Counted from the first letter of the stretch, positions 17,111 to 25,441 are shown. The stretch is DNA of 39,102 bases from Desulfobacteraceae bacterium (GCA_003599015.1 QZIK01000101.1:1-39102); one strand, 5' to 3'. Translations and numbers: made by a program. The notes: generated by a model from the sequence alone, not told the origin.

Positions 17111-18694
17111 ATGGAAAACGTAAACATACCGGCCAGGCCGGATCTATGGATAAGAGTAGAGGAGATCCGCCTACCCCCACCGAGCCTCCGGGACAACACC
17201 GCTGATCTAGACAGACTCCTCAAGGGAATTAGGAAGTCCCTTGGAACTGAACATATTGTCTGCGATCTCTCCATCATTAAAAGGATACCAAGCCTTTTAA
17301 GGGAATTTAATTACTCGGTAAAGGCGGCTCTTTTCAGAGACGGAGAAGTCTGGAATATGGTAGATCTGTTTTCATCGGAAGGAGAGGATGCCTTTTATGG
17401 ATTTGCGGTGGACCTTGGAACCACTACTATAGTTATGGAGATGGTTGATATAAAAACAGGGAAAACAGTTGACCGGGCAACCTTCCACAATCCCCAGATA
17501 CAGGCGGGGGCAGATATCCTTTCACGAATCCACTTCACATCCTCCAACGGGAATAATCTGCGCGTTCTCCAAAGTCTGGTAACCGACAGGATCAATGTGG
17601 AATTCAAACGGATGGCAGCTTCCAGGGTAACGGACCCGAGTCGCTTTGTGGCAATGTCTGTTGCGGGAAACACCACCATGACGCATCTTTTCCTGGGCAT
17701 AACCCCTTATTGGATCTGTCGCGAACCTTACATTCCGGCAGCAAACCGGTTTGATGGAATCAGGGCATCTTCCCTGGGCCTTGACATGAATCCCCTTGCC
17801 CCGGTTCTGGTCTTTCCCAACGTTGGAAGTTACTTCGGGGGCGATCTTATAGCCGGAATAATGTCCTCAGGCATGACCGAAACAGACGAGGTTTCGCTTC
17901 TCGTTGACGTTGGAACCAACGCAGAAGTGGTTATTGGAAACAGCGAATGGCTTATGGCTTGTGCAGGCGCAGCAGGCCCCGCCCTGGAAGGAGGCGTTGC
18001 CAGCATGGGAATGATAGCCGGGCCTGGGGTAATAGACAGGGTCCGAATCGAGCCGCACGGAGACAGATTTGTCATAACCACCATAGGGAATGAGCGGCCG
18101 GTTGGGATATGCGGATCAGGTCTTATAGATCTAGTCTCCGAGCTCTTTCTTGCAGGGATGATAGATATAAGGGGCAAGTTTATCAAAGAGCAATGCAAAG
18201 AAAGGCTCCAGGAAAAAGACGGCGTTGCCTATTTCATTCTGGTAGAGGAAAAGGATTCAGGGACCGGGACAGAACTAACCCTAAGCCAGCCCGACATAGA
18301 TGCCCTTATCAGATCAAAGGCGGCCATGTACACTATTCTTACGACCATCACCAATACAGTCAATGTGCCGCTTCACAGCATAAAGACCTTTTATGTAGCC
18401 GGAACCTTCGGTTCATACATAGATCCCAGATCCGCCATAACCATCGGCATGCTTCCCGACCTTCCGCTTTCAGCCTATGTGTCTCTCGGCAACACATCCC
18501 TCATGGGAGCCAGAAAGGCGCTTATATCGAAGGAGGCAGCTGTTGAGGCTTTGAGGATCAGAGACCGGATCACCTACCTGGAACTGAACGTCAATCAGGA
18601 ATTCATGAACCTGTTTAGCGCAGCAAAATTCCTTCCCCATACAGACCGGGCTCTTTTCCCTTCGGTAAAGGAACGGCGCCCCGGATCTTCATGA
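17111..18694 (+). CDS. RACo-like ASKHA-domain ATPase lacking the ferredoxin domain
   Basis: The 527-aa protein matches the middle and C-terminal parts of the reductive activators of corrinoid proteins (RACo/DUF4445). It has the ASKHA phosphate-1 motif FAVDLGTTTIV (about residue 98), SVAGNTTMTHLFLG, phosphate-2 LVDVGTNAEVVIG, GICGSGLIDLV and the adenosine motif VAGTFGSYIDPRSAITIG, and ends with the typical LPHTDRALFPS. RACo proteins normally start with a plant-type [2Fe-2S] domain of about 90 residues; here the protein begins at the linker (RVEEIRLPPPSLRDN) and no CxxxxCxxC motif is present or visible in the 260 bp upstream. It could use a separate electron donor or have another role. The start at 17111 has GAGGAG before it. 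The DUF2889 gene follows after 32 bp. Confidence 0.85.
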   Translation: MENVNIPARPDLWIRVEEIRLPPPSLRDNTADLDRLLKGIRKSLGTEHIVCDLSIIKRIPSLLREFNYSVKAALFRDGEVWNMVDLFSSEGEDAFYGFAVDLGTTTIVMEMVDIKTGKTVDRATFHNPQIQAGADILSRIHFTSSNGNNLRVLQSLVTDRINVEFKRMAASRVTDPSRFVAMSVAGNTTMTHLFLGITPYWICREPYIPAANRFDGIRASSLGLDMNPLAPVLVFPNVGSYFGGDLIAGIMSSGMTETDEVSLLVDVGTNAEVVIGNSEWLMACAGAAGPALEGGVASMGMIAGPGVIDRVRIEPHGDRFVITTIGNERPVGICGSGLIDLVSELFLAGMIDIRGKFIKEQCKERLQEKDGVAYFILVEEKDSGTGTELTLSQPDIDALIRSKAAMYTILTTITNTVNVPLHSIKTFYVAGTFGSYIDPRSAITIGMLPDLPLSAYVSLGNTSLMGARKALISKEAAVEALRIRDRITYLELNVNQEFMNLFSAAKFLPHTDRALFPSVKERRPGSS

Positions 18695-18726
18695 TATCAA
18701 TTATATAGATAAGGAGGCTTTAAAAA

Positions 18727-19248
18727 ATGGCACGAATCCTAACCTTTTCGCGGGACCGTTGCACAAGCGTTGAGCAGAGAGATGAGCTAACATTGGTTTC
18801 CTCATGCAGAATGCAGGACACCCTGACAGAGGCATGGACAGAGGTCACTGTTCAGCTCCCTGGCCTGGAAATAGTTGACGTAAAGGGTGCTGTACTGCGA
18901 GGGGCAAGACAGGAGAAGGGAGATTACTCGGATTCCCTCAAAAAACTCATGGGAGTTCGCGTTGGTCCAGGAATGCTTAAAATCATTGAAGGGCTGCTGG
19001 AGGAAACATCATGCATGGACATGCTGGCCTACATGATAGAGGAATGCTGCCACGGGATAATCTTATCATTCACAAAAGGCGTTCTGCTTCAATCCCCTGA
19101 TGTCAACCAACATGAAGCTCAAAATGAATTCTACGGTAATATGGTGAGGGAAAATATACGTCTTTATAACAGATGCGCGGCCTTTGCCCCAGGAAGTTCC
19201 CTTGTGGAGGGGATAACGCCTCCTACCTCCTCCACCATCCGCTCGTAG
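18727..19248 (+). CDS. DUF2889 domain protein
   Basis: The 173-aa protein resembles DUF2889 proteins: the segment LMGVRVGPGMLKIIEGLLEETSCMDMLAYMIEE (residues about 75-110) matches the family's conserved R-GPG-helix-CxHL-type core, although the histidine after the cysteine is Met here. An N-terminal beta-rich part (TLTEAWTEVTVQLPGLEIVDVKG) resembles the family's small-domain start. There is no signal peptide or membrane segment. AAGGAGG lies nine bases upstream of the ATG. It is the second gene of a probable operon with the ASKHA protein. Its last 28 codons overlap the end of the converging decarboxylase gene. No function is established for the family as far as I know. Confidence 0.68.
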   Translation: MARILTFSRDRCTSVEQRDELTLVSSCRMQDTLTEAWTEVTVQLPGLEIVDVKGAVLRGARQEKGDYSDSLKKLMGVRVGPGMLKIIEGLLEETSCMDMLAYMIEECCHGIILSFTKGVLLQSPDVNQHEAQNEFYGNMVRENIRLYNRCAAFAPGSSLVEGITPPTSSTIRS

Positions 19249-20918
19249 GCAGGCCTGAAATCCTGCCACAGCTGAAGGGCAATTCGGTTCTGGGTAGCCA
19301 CAATCTGTTCCAAAAATTTCTTTGTGGTGAGGGGGTTGATGAGGACAGCCCTCAATACCACTATCTGCTGTGGTCTGTACCGGGTGGATTCAAGGGTGGT
19401 TCTTGAAACAAACGTGCTGTCATCTCTCCTCAACGCCTTGTGAAGTTTAACTGTAAAGGCATTTATCAGCCTGTTGACCTTAACAATTGTTTTTTCAACA
19501 GCCTTGCGCCTCTTCTTATCACCTGATCCTGCCGGCTCCCTTTTCCACCCATAGAGCCTCTCCTTTACATCCTCCGGTATAAAACGATAGGTAAGGATGA
19601 AAAGCTCTGGATTGTTAAGGCATTCGAAGTTGCCAAAACCCTCAAGCACTTTTTTAAGCAGATCCGTATTCCTGCGGGCCTGTTTGAACAGGAGGCCGTA
19701 ACCTTCCCTGCCGATTATTTTGAGGGATGCCCAGGGCTTGAGGCAGGCAAAAGGTCTTGATCCCTCCAGTGTAAACCGGCCGGTATCAACCGAATTTCTG
19801 CGGATGATGTACTGCGAGGAATGCCTTATGGTGTTTAGATCCTTTTCACTCCTGAAAAGTACCATCCCCATGCTCATGGGACAGTAAAAAAGCTTGTGGG
19901 CATCTATGGTCACAGAGTCTGCCTTTTCTATCCCCTTGAAAAAGCCTCTGTATTCATCAACCAGCAGGGCCGGGCCTCCCCAGCATGCATCCACATGGAA
20001 ATGTATTCCCGCTTCGTGGGCAATCTCCTCAAGAACATCCAGCCTGTCTATATTTCCGGTCTCAGTAGTACCCGCTATTCCCACAATGGCTATGATCTTT
20101 GCGTTTTCCCCTCCCAGTCTCGGATCAAGGGTCTTTATCTTTTTTTTAAGTTTTTTTGTGTCCATGCGGTTTCCACTATCCACCGCTATGGTCACCACAT
20201 TCTCTTCACCTATCCCCAGGATGTTGGCCGCCTTTCTGATGGAGTAATGTCCTCTTGTGGAAACCAGTACAACGCCCCTTGTGTAGCCATGATGTCTCAA
20301 TGCCTCATGCATGCCTGAAGCCCTGACCCCCATAAAACCTTCATCAGGCGGAAAGGCTTTCTCCCTTGCAACAAAAAGGGCAGTGAGATTGCCTACGCTT
20401 CCGTCGCTTGTTATATTTCCAAGGGCAATCCTCGGATTCTGAATGTGTCTCTCGTAAAATGCGTCCCTTCGGTTAAAGACAAGCCTATGCATCCATGCCA
20501 AGAGTTCCCTTTCAACAAAACTGGAGGCCTTTGCCGTCTCTATCTTGACCTGATTCTGGTTGAGCGCAGCAATGATCATCTCCAGCAGTATCATGAAATA
20601 CGGGATCGCGCTTGTCATATGTCCTATATAATATGGGCTTCCAACCTTAACAGAATGATCAATTATCTTAGTCTTGATCTCTGAAAGAACATCTTTTATC
20701 AGTTGAGGACTGTCCGGCAAGGAGGTCTGATTGAAGATATTGCTCAGTTCGGGCAGGGTGATGCTGCTATGGATGCCTGTTTTTTCTTGAAAAAAGTCAT
20801 GTATCATCTCCAGGAGTTCCCGGCCGAACTCGATGAACTTGTCCGGTGAATCCGGCATGATGAAAAGCTTTCTCAGATACTCAAAACTGCTCTTGACTCT
20901 TTTTATTCCCCGCTGCAT
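19164..20918 (-). CDS. PLP-dependent group II decarboxylase, PanP-like
   Basis: The protein (about 584 aa) is a fold-type I PLP enzyme of the glutamate/aromatic amino acid decarboxylase group. The Schiff-base lysine is in SVTIDAHKLFYCP (near residue 342) and the PLP aspartate in HFHVDACWGGPALL (near 310); ITSDGSVGNLTALFVARE and GIAGTTETGNID are also typical. The spacing and wording around the lysine resemble PanP, the aspartate 1-decarboxylase that replaces PanD in some Gammaproteobacteria and supplies beta-alanine for pantothenate. Glutamate or another amino acid remains possible. It is last in the purE operon. I use ATG at 20918 with GGAG ten bases upstream; a GTG at 20924 is equally possible. 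Either start overlaps the preceding gene. Confidence 0.82.
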   Translation of the reverse strand: MQRGIKRVKSSFEYLRKLFIMPDSPDKFIEFGRELLEMIHDFFQEKTGIHSSITLPELSNIFNQTSLPDSPQLIKDVLSEIKTKIIDHSVKVGSPYYIGHMTSAIPYFMILLEMIIAALNQNQVKIETAKASSFVERELLAWMHRLVFNRRDAFYERHIQNPRIALGNITSDGSVGNLTALFVAREKAFPPDEGFMGVRASGMHEALRHHGYTRGVVLVSTRGHYSIRKAANILGIGEENVVTIAVDSGNRMDTKKLKKKIKTLDPRLGGENAKIIAIVGIAGTTETGNIDRLDVLEEIAHEAGIHFHVDACWGGPALLVDEYRGFFKGIEKADSVTIDAHKLFYCPMSMGMVLFRSEKDLNTIRHSSQYIIRRNSVDTGRFTLEGSRPFACLKPWASLKIIGREGYGLLFKQARRNTDLLKKVLEGFGNFECLNNPELFILTYRFIPEDVKERLYGWKREPAGSGDKKRRKAVEKTIVKVNRLINAFTVKLHKALRRDDSTFVSRTTLESTRYRPQQIVVLRAVLINPLTTKKFLEQIVATQNRIALQLWQDFRPAYERMVEEVGGVIPSTRELPGAKAAHLL

Positions 20919-21616
20919 TTGCACTGTGCTCCAGCGCTTTCTCCGGCTAGAGTTATCCTCAGGTATTCCGCCTTATTGAGTTCCTTTAAATTCACCATGC
21001 CATGTCTCAAAACAACCGGTGGGTTCTCCGTCATATCCAAGACAGTTGAAGGAAGCCCGCCAGGGGTCCTTCCTCCGTCCAAAACCATATCCACCTTGTC
21101 TCCCAGGGCGGATATTGCCTCCGCGGCAGTTTCGCATGCCGGACGCTCAGATACATTAGCACTTGTCCCTGTTACAGCCCCTCCAAAGGCTTTACATACG
21201 GCCCTTGCCAGGGGATGTCCAGAAACCCTTAGACCTATCTTTCCGGTCCCTGCAGTAAGTAAAGGCGAAACCCTCGGAAAAGCATTGAATACCAGAGTCA
21301 ATCCTCCAGGCCAGAATGCCTCCATAAGCTCCTCAGCAAGGCCGGAAATATCCCTTGCATATTCCTTTACCATGTCAGCAGAAGGTATTAGCAACAGTAT
21401 AGGCCTGTCAGGAGAGCGGCCTTTTGCATGAAAAAGATTCCGGACGGCCATTTCATTAAATGGATCGACTCCAAGTCCGTAAAATGATTCTGTGGGAAAG
21501 ACAACAAGCCCCCCCTTCCCAAGAACATCTGCTGCCGCGCGAGCAGCATTTTCCTTTTCTGTCTCTGACAAAGCCGATATCAATCTGGCCATGTCATTTT
21601 TCAGGACATCGCCCAC
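20903..21616 (-). CDS. tsaC: L-threonylcarbamoyladenylate synthase (Sua5/YrdC/TsaC family)
   Basis: The 237-aa protein makes threonylcarbamoyl-AMP from threonine, bicarbonate and ATP for t6A modification of ANN-reading tRNAs. Family signatures are FPTESFYGLGVDPFN, AKGRSPDRPILLLI, WPGGLTLVF, GLRVSGHP and VTGTSANVSERPA. It has only the YrdC catalytic domain plus a short tail that keeps the STVLDMT segment seen in Sua5/YciO types, and lacks the full Sua5 C-terminal domain. The GTG start at 21616 overlaps the purE stop; an in-frame ATG at 21592 is an alternative with no better ribosome site. The YciO subfamily, of unclear function, is a possible alternative assignment. Confidence 0.9.
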   Translation of the reverse strand: MGDVLKNDMARLISALSETEKENAARAAADVLGKGGLVVFPTESFYGLGVDPFNEMAVRNLFHAKGRSPDRPILLLIPSADMVKEYARDISGLAEELMEAFWPGGLTLVFNAFPRVSPLLTAGTGKIGLRVSGHPLARAVCKAFGGAVTGTSANVSERPACETAAEAISALGDKVDMVLDGGRTPGGLPSTVLDMTENPPVVLRHGMVNLKELNKAEYLRITLAGESAGAQCKCSGE

Positions 21617-22104
21617 GAATCTATCTTTTCCTTCGCCTGCTCTGTTATCTCATCCCTATATCGCTTAAGCGATCTTGCTATATCATTATACTTAAGGGCC
21701 AGAATCTGCCCCGCGAGTATCGCTGCGTTCTTTGCTCCGCCTTTTCCTACAGCCACCGTAGCAACAGGGATGCCCGGAGGCATCTGAACGGTTGAAAGAA
21801 GTGCATCCATCCCTGAGAGTGGAGATGAGTCTATCGGAACACCAATTACAGGTAAAAGCGTCCGGCCTGCTATTGCACCTGCAAGATGGGCCGCCCAACC
21901 TGCGCCTGCAATTATAACCTCTATCCCTTTTTCAGCGGCCGACCCGGCGTATTGACCCGTAAGTTCAGGTGTCCGATGGGCCGAAAGGATCTTTACCTCG
22001 CAGGGTATCTCAAGCGCCTTGAGTGTCTCTATACATCCTTTCATTACATCTCCATCCGATGCGCTTCCCATGAGAACTGCAACAAGGGGTTTTTTAGTTA
22101 CCAT
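21601..22104 (-). CDS. purE: N5-carboxyaminoimidazole ribonucleotide mutase
   Basis: This 167-aa enzyme converts N5-CAIR to CAIR in purine synthesis. It has the class I PurE hallmarks: MGSASDGDVM at the start, ILSAHRTPELTGQYA with the substrate-binding SAHRTP, AGAGWAAHLAGAIAG and the PIDSSPLSGMDALLS segment that closes over the phosphate. GGGAG lies six bases before the ATG. The normally neighbouring purK is absent from the window. The gene overlaps the downstream YrdC-type gene, so the two are likely co-translated. Confidence 0.96.
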   Translation of the reverse strand: MVTKKPLVAVLMGSASDGDVMKGCIETLKALEIPCEVKILSAHRTPELTGQYAGSAAEKGIEVIIAGAGWAAHLAGAIAGRTLLPVIGVPIDSSPLSGMDALLSTVQMPPGIPVATVAVGKGGAKNAAILAGQILALKYNDIARSLKRYRDEITEQAKEKIDSWAMS

Positions 22105-22160
22105 ATCTTTCTCCCAATAAAAATTGATTGCCGAAATAATGTTTTTACTTCAATTCCTTC

Positions 22161-22166
22161 ATTATA
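22161..22166 (-). promoter_or_regulatory. Possible -10 element before purE
   Basis: A perfect TATAAT is present on the minus strand about 57 bases before the purE start, between the small ORF and purE. No matching -35 or extended -10 is visible, so it is weak evidence for an internal promoter. Confidence 0.2.
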
Positions 22167-22182
22167 ATAAGCCAGATCGTCT

Positions 22183-22311
22183 CTATAATTTCTTAGCAGC
22201 CGTAGCCTCAGGGAGGAAGACCAACATGTCCGCCAGTTCCAACGAATAATTTTCCCTCAGCTTATCCTGAGCCGGGGAATCAGCTTCCTCGAAGTCATCA
22301 ATCTTTGCCAT
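22183..22311 (-). CDS. Small 42-aa acidic protein upstream of purE (hypothetical)
   Basis: A short open frame encodes a 42-residue acidic protein opening MAKIDDFEEADSPAQ and ending FLPEATAAKKL. GGGAG precedes the ATG by about ten bases. It lies 78 bp upstream of purE on the same strand, so it could lead the operon. The composition (soluble, no rare low-complexity runs, sensible codon use) supports a real gene, but the length is too short for certainty. A non-coding leader is the main alternative. Confidence 0.4.
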   Translation of the reverse strand: MAKIDDFEEADSPAQDKLRENYSLELADMLVFLPEATAAKKL

Positions 22312-22428
22312 TAAAGGTCTTCTCCCTAACCGGTTTACTCCAGGGCTTCACTTGCTTATAATTGGAAACGAGGTGTGATTGCAAGGTCTATCTCCCTTGC
22401 TGTTATATCCTGATTGCAGGTTTATGGC

Positions 22429-23166
22429 ATGAGAAAAAAGAAAAGAAAAAAAACAGGAGCCTTCGGCAAAAGGTCAGTATCGTCCGAGGGAGAAGAGATA
22501 TTTAATCCAATCAAGAGTGTTGCCGTTGATATCAGCAAACCTCTTGATGCGCATCCTTTAATACAGCCGGAATCCTCCTATTCAGCAGTCTCAAAAGACA
22601 AGGACTCTGAACTTTTTCTAGAGGCCATGAACGGTGTAACACCAATATCAGGCCTAAACAGACGTTTTACCCCCTCTCCAAGATTGAACATCAAGCCCGT
22701 CCATCCTGCACCGGATGACGAACTTGAGGCTATGGCCCATCTGTCTGACCTTATAGGTGGCCAGACAGAGATGGATATTACTTTTAGTGAAGAATATATA
22801 GAGGGATGTGTCCAGGGCTTCAGCCGTGATCTCATGAAGCGACTCCGTAACGGACAGTTTCCCCTACAGTCGCATCTTGATCTGCATGGACTTACCAAAC
22901 AGGAGGCAGAGGCAAGGGTCAGGGATTTTCTTCTGGACAGCTTCAGGCTAGGCAGACGCTGCGTCCTCATTGTCCACGGACGAGGACTCAACTCTGAAAA
23001 CAATATACCAGTACTCAAGGAGCGTATCCCGATCTGGCTTGCAAGAGGTCCGGCTAAAAAGATCGTTCTGGCTTTCTCAACCGCCAGACCCTATGACGGA
23101 GGAACAGGGGCTGTATATGTCTTTATAAGGAAGCAAAGGGCGAAACCACGCAGAAAGGTTCCCTGA
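22429..23166 (+). CDS. Smr domain protein (MutS2-type nuclease domain)
   Basis: The protein is 245 aa. The first ~145 residues are basic then poorly ordered (RKKKRKKTG at the start), followed by a C-terminal Smr domain: HLDLHGLTKQEAEARVRDFL (LDLHG at about 150-154), LIVHGRGLNSENNIPVLKERI (HGRG at about 183-186) and the closing GGTGAVYVFIRK. Smr domains nick or bind branched DNA or RNA; recent family members cleave mRNA during ribosome rescue. This stand-alone form resembles the YdaL/SmrA group. I prefer ATG at 22429 over an in-frame TTG at 22414; neither has a strong ribosome site. It is the first gene of a plus-strand run, divergent from the purE operon. Confidence 0.87.
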   Translation: MRKKKRKKTGAFGKRSVSSEGEEIFNPIKSVAVDISKPLDAHPLIQPESSYSAVSKDKDSELFLEAMNGVTPISGLNRRFTPSPRLNIKPVHPAPDDELEAMAHLSDLIGGQTEMDITFSEEYIEGCVQGFSRDLMKRLRNGQFPLQSHLDLHGLTKQEAEARVRDFLLDSFRLGRRCVLIVHGRGLNSENNIPVLKERIPIWLARGPAKKIVLAFSTARPYDGGTGAVYVFIRKQRAKPRRKVP

Positions 23167-23238
23167 TTGATTTGGCAGCAAAGATCTGCTAGAGTGTAAG
23201 GATAAAAGAAGGACCCGCGCTCAGCTCCAAATCCATGC

Positions 23239-23280
23239 CTGAAAATACGTGTCCAAGGTCATATCTGGGCTTATTTTCAG
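23239..23280. promoter_or_regulatory. Inverted repeat upstream of the YchF-like gene
   Basis: A perfect 9-bp inverted repeat (CTGAAAATA at 23239-23247, TATTTTCAG at 23272-23280) with a 24-base spacer lies about 40 bases before the next start codon. It has no T tract after it, so an operator or leader hairpin is more likely than a terminator. Chance is possible. Confidence 0.25.
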
Positions 23281-23319
23281 ACTAGTTAAGATTAAATTTC
23301 TTGAGGGGATAAAAAAGTC

Positions 23320-24366
23320 ATGCACTTAGGTATTATAGGGCTTCCTGGCTCAGGAAGATCAACCGTCTTCGCGGCCCTTACAGGGGCAAGAGGGGAAAAA
23401 ATGCAGGATATCGCTTCCCGCACGGAGCCCTTGAGGACAACTCTTACCGTCTATGACGAAAGAATCCCTGTCCTGGTTGAAAAATATCAGCCGAAAAAAA
23501 CTACCTTTGCCAGGATTGAATACTTTCTTCCATATGCCCCCAATACCCAGCAGCGCTCAAAGTCAGACAGCGCCATCTGGAATCAGGTGCGATCCTGTGA
23601 CGCATTGCTGCATGTGGTACGCAACTTTCATTTCGAGGGTCTGCCTGTCCCATCTCCAGAAACAAATTTCTGGGCACTTGAGGAGGAGATGATCCTTAAC
23701 GATCTTGTTGTTGCTGAAAAAAGAATAGAGCGTATTGATCTGGATAGAAAAAGAGGCAAAAAACCTGAAGGGGACGACTATGACATTATATGCTCTGCCA
23801 GAGCAAGGCTTGAGAAAGGCGAGCCTTTGAGATCAATACCCGAGCTTTCAACTCATCCGTCCGTTCGAGGATTCACATTTCTTTCAGCTAAACCCATGCT
23901 TGTGGTTGTCAACAATGACGACGAAACCCCAGAACTAAGCCCATGGAGCCGTATCCCTGACAAAGTTGATATCATTGCCGTAAGGGGAAGGCTTGAAATG
24001 GAGATAGCCTCCATGTCTCCCCTGGAGGCAGAGGAATTCCTAAAGGCTTACAACATAGAGAAATCTGCCCTTGATAGAATAATAGGCGGTTCATACAGGC
24101 TCCTTGATCGCATATCCTTTTTTACCGTAGGACCCGATGAGGTTAGGGCATGGCCGATAGCCTCCGGCACCCCTGCGCTTGAGGCTGCGGGCGCAGTCCA
24201 CACAGACATGAAAAAAGGCTTTATAAGGGCTGAGGTTCTTTCCTATGATGACTTCGTTGTATACGGGGGATTCCAGGAGGCAAAGAAGGCAGGAAAGGTG
24301 CGACTTGAGGGGAAAGAGTACATAGTAAAAGATGGAGATATTATAACTTTCAGATTTAACATATAA
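23320..24366 (+). CDS. YchF-like protein with degenerate GTPase motifs
   Basis: This 348-aa protein follows the YchF/Obg-like layout: an N-terminal P-loop region, a helical insertion (ALLHVVRNFHFEGLP... LNDLVVAEKRIERID, comparable to VVRCF and LADLDTCERR in YchF) and a C-terminal DUF933/TGS domain (ISFFTVGPDEVRAWPIASG, AAGAVHTDMKKGFIRAEVLSYDDF). The nucleotide site is altered: the P-loop reads GLPGSGRST, with arginine (R13) for the invariant lysine; the switch II DxAG motif is missing, replaced around FARIEYFLPYAP; and the base motif is VVVNNDDE. So it probably does not hydrolyse nucleotides normally. Canonical YchF is ~363 aa, so this is a near full-length paralogue, not a fragment. GAGGGG lies 11 bases upstream. 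argC follows after 13 bp. Confidence 0.85.
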   Translation: MHLGIIGLPGSGRSTVFAALTGARGEKMQDIASRTEPLRTTLTVYDERIPVLVEKYQPKKTTFARIEYFLPYAPNTQQRSKSDSAIWNQVRSCDALLHVVRNFHFEGLPVPSPETNFWALEEEMILNDLVVAEKRIERIDLDRKRGKKPEGDDYDIICSARARLEKGEPLRSIPELSTHPSVRGFTFLSAKPMLVVVNNDDETPELSPWSRIPDKVDIIAVRGRLEMEIASMSPLEAEEFLKAYNIEKSALDRIIGGSYRLLDRISFFTVGPDEVRAWPIASGTPALEAAGAVHTDMKKGFIRAEVLSYDDFVVYGGFQEAKKAGKVRLEGKEYIVKDGDIITFRFNI

Positions 24367-24379
24367 AGAGGATGTGACT

Positions 24380-25441
24380 ATGAAAAAGATAAGGGTAGGA
24401 ATAATAGGAGCTGGAGGATACGGGGGCTGCGGCGCCATTGAGCTTTTGACGAATCATCCCGGAGCCGAAATCGCAGTTCTTGTGGACACCCAGGAAGTGG
24501 GAAGGCCGATAAGCGAAATATATCCGCATCTTACAGGATTCTGCGATCTTGTCATCAAAAGCCCTGAAGACCCGCACATCCCGGCAGACCTTGATGTTGT
24601 GTTTTTCGCCACGCCTGACGGTGTGGGACAGAAGGCTGCACCATCATGGATCCAGAAGGGCGCCAAGGTGGTGGACTACAGCGGGGACTTCCGCTTCAAT
24701 GATCCAGGGACATATGAAGGCTATGCATTCAGGATCGGCAGGACACAGCAACACTCATCGCCTGAGCTTCTGCCCTATTCTGTTTACGGGCTTGCTGAGC
24801 TCCACAGGGAGGAAATCAGGAAAACAAATCTGGTCGGCAACCCCGGGTGTTTCGCTGTAAGCTGTATCCTGGGACTTGCCCCTGCCGTGGCTGAGAATAT
24901 TATAGAGCCTGACTCCATCATCTGCGATGCCAAAACAGGGGTGTCCGGAGCAGGTAAAAATCCAAAACCAGCATGGCATTTCCCAGCACGCTACGAGACA
25001 ATGAACGCTTATAAAATCTCGGGCCACCAGCATGTATTTGAAATAGAAAGGGAACTCTCACGACTTGCGGGCAGGGCCATAACAATCACCTTTACACCTC
25101 ACGCAATCCCCCTTTGCCGCGGGATTTTATCCACTATATATGGTGAATTAAAAAACGGACAATCAATTAAAACTATAGAGGAAGCATATCGCAGCTTTTA
25201 CAAAGAGGACCGATTTGTAAGGGTCTTTGGTCCTGACAAACCTCAAATGAGCATATATATGAGGGGGACTAATTTCTGCAACATTTCCATAAACTTGGAT
25301 GAGAGGACAAACAAGCTAATTGTTGTCAGTCTAATTGATAATCTTGTTAAGGGCCAGGCTGGAAGCGCGGTTCAGAACATGAACCTCATGTGCGGCATTG
25401 ATGAGACTGAAGGGCTTATGCATCCGGGGATATTTCCATAA
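24380..25441 (+). CDS. argC: N-acetyl-gamma-glutamyl-phosphate reductase
   Basis: The 353-aa enzyme reduces N-acetylglutamyl phosphate to the semialdehyde in arginine synthesis. It has the NADP-binding start IIGAGGYGGCGAIELL, the DYSGDFRF segment, the catalytic cysteine C157 in VGNPGCFAVS, GVSGAGKNP, and the substrate-site HAIPLCRGILSTIYG block near residue 245. ATG at 24380 is chosen over the in-frame GTG at 24374 because AGAGG then lies eight bases upstream. No other arginine gene is adjacent. Its short distance to the YchF-like gene suggests co-transcription. The paralogous LysY of lysine synthesis is unlikely in the absence of lysW-type genes. Confidence 0.94.
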   Translation: MKKIRVGIIGAGGYGGCGAIELLTNHPGAEIAVLVDTQEVGRPISEIYPHLTGFCDLVIKSPEDPHIPADLDVVFFATPDGVGQKAAPSWIQKGAKVVDYSGDFRFNDPGTYEGYAFRIGRTQQHSSPELLPYSVYGLAELHREEIRKTNLVGNPGCFAVSCILGLAPAVAENIIEPDSIICDAKTGVSGAGKNPKPAWHFPARYETMNAYKISGHQHVFEIERELSRLAGRAITITFTPHAIPLCRGILSTIYGELKNGQSIKTIEEAYRSFYKEDRFVRVFGPDKPQMSIYMRGTNFCNISINLDERTNKLIVVSLIDNLVKGQAGSAVQNMNLMCGIDETEGLMHPGIFP

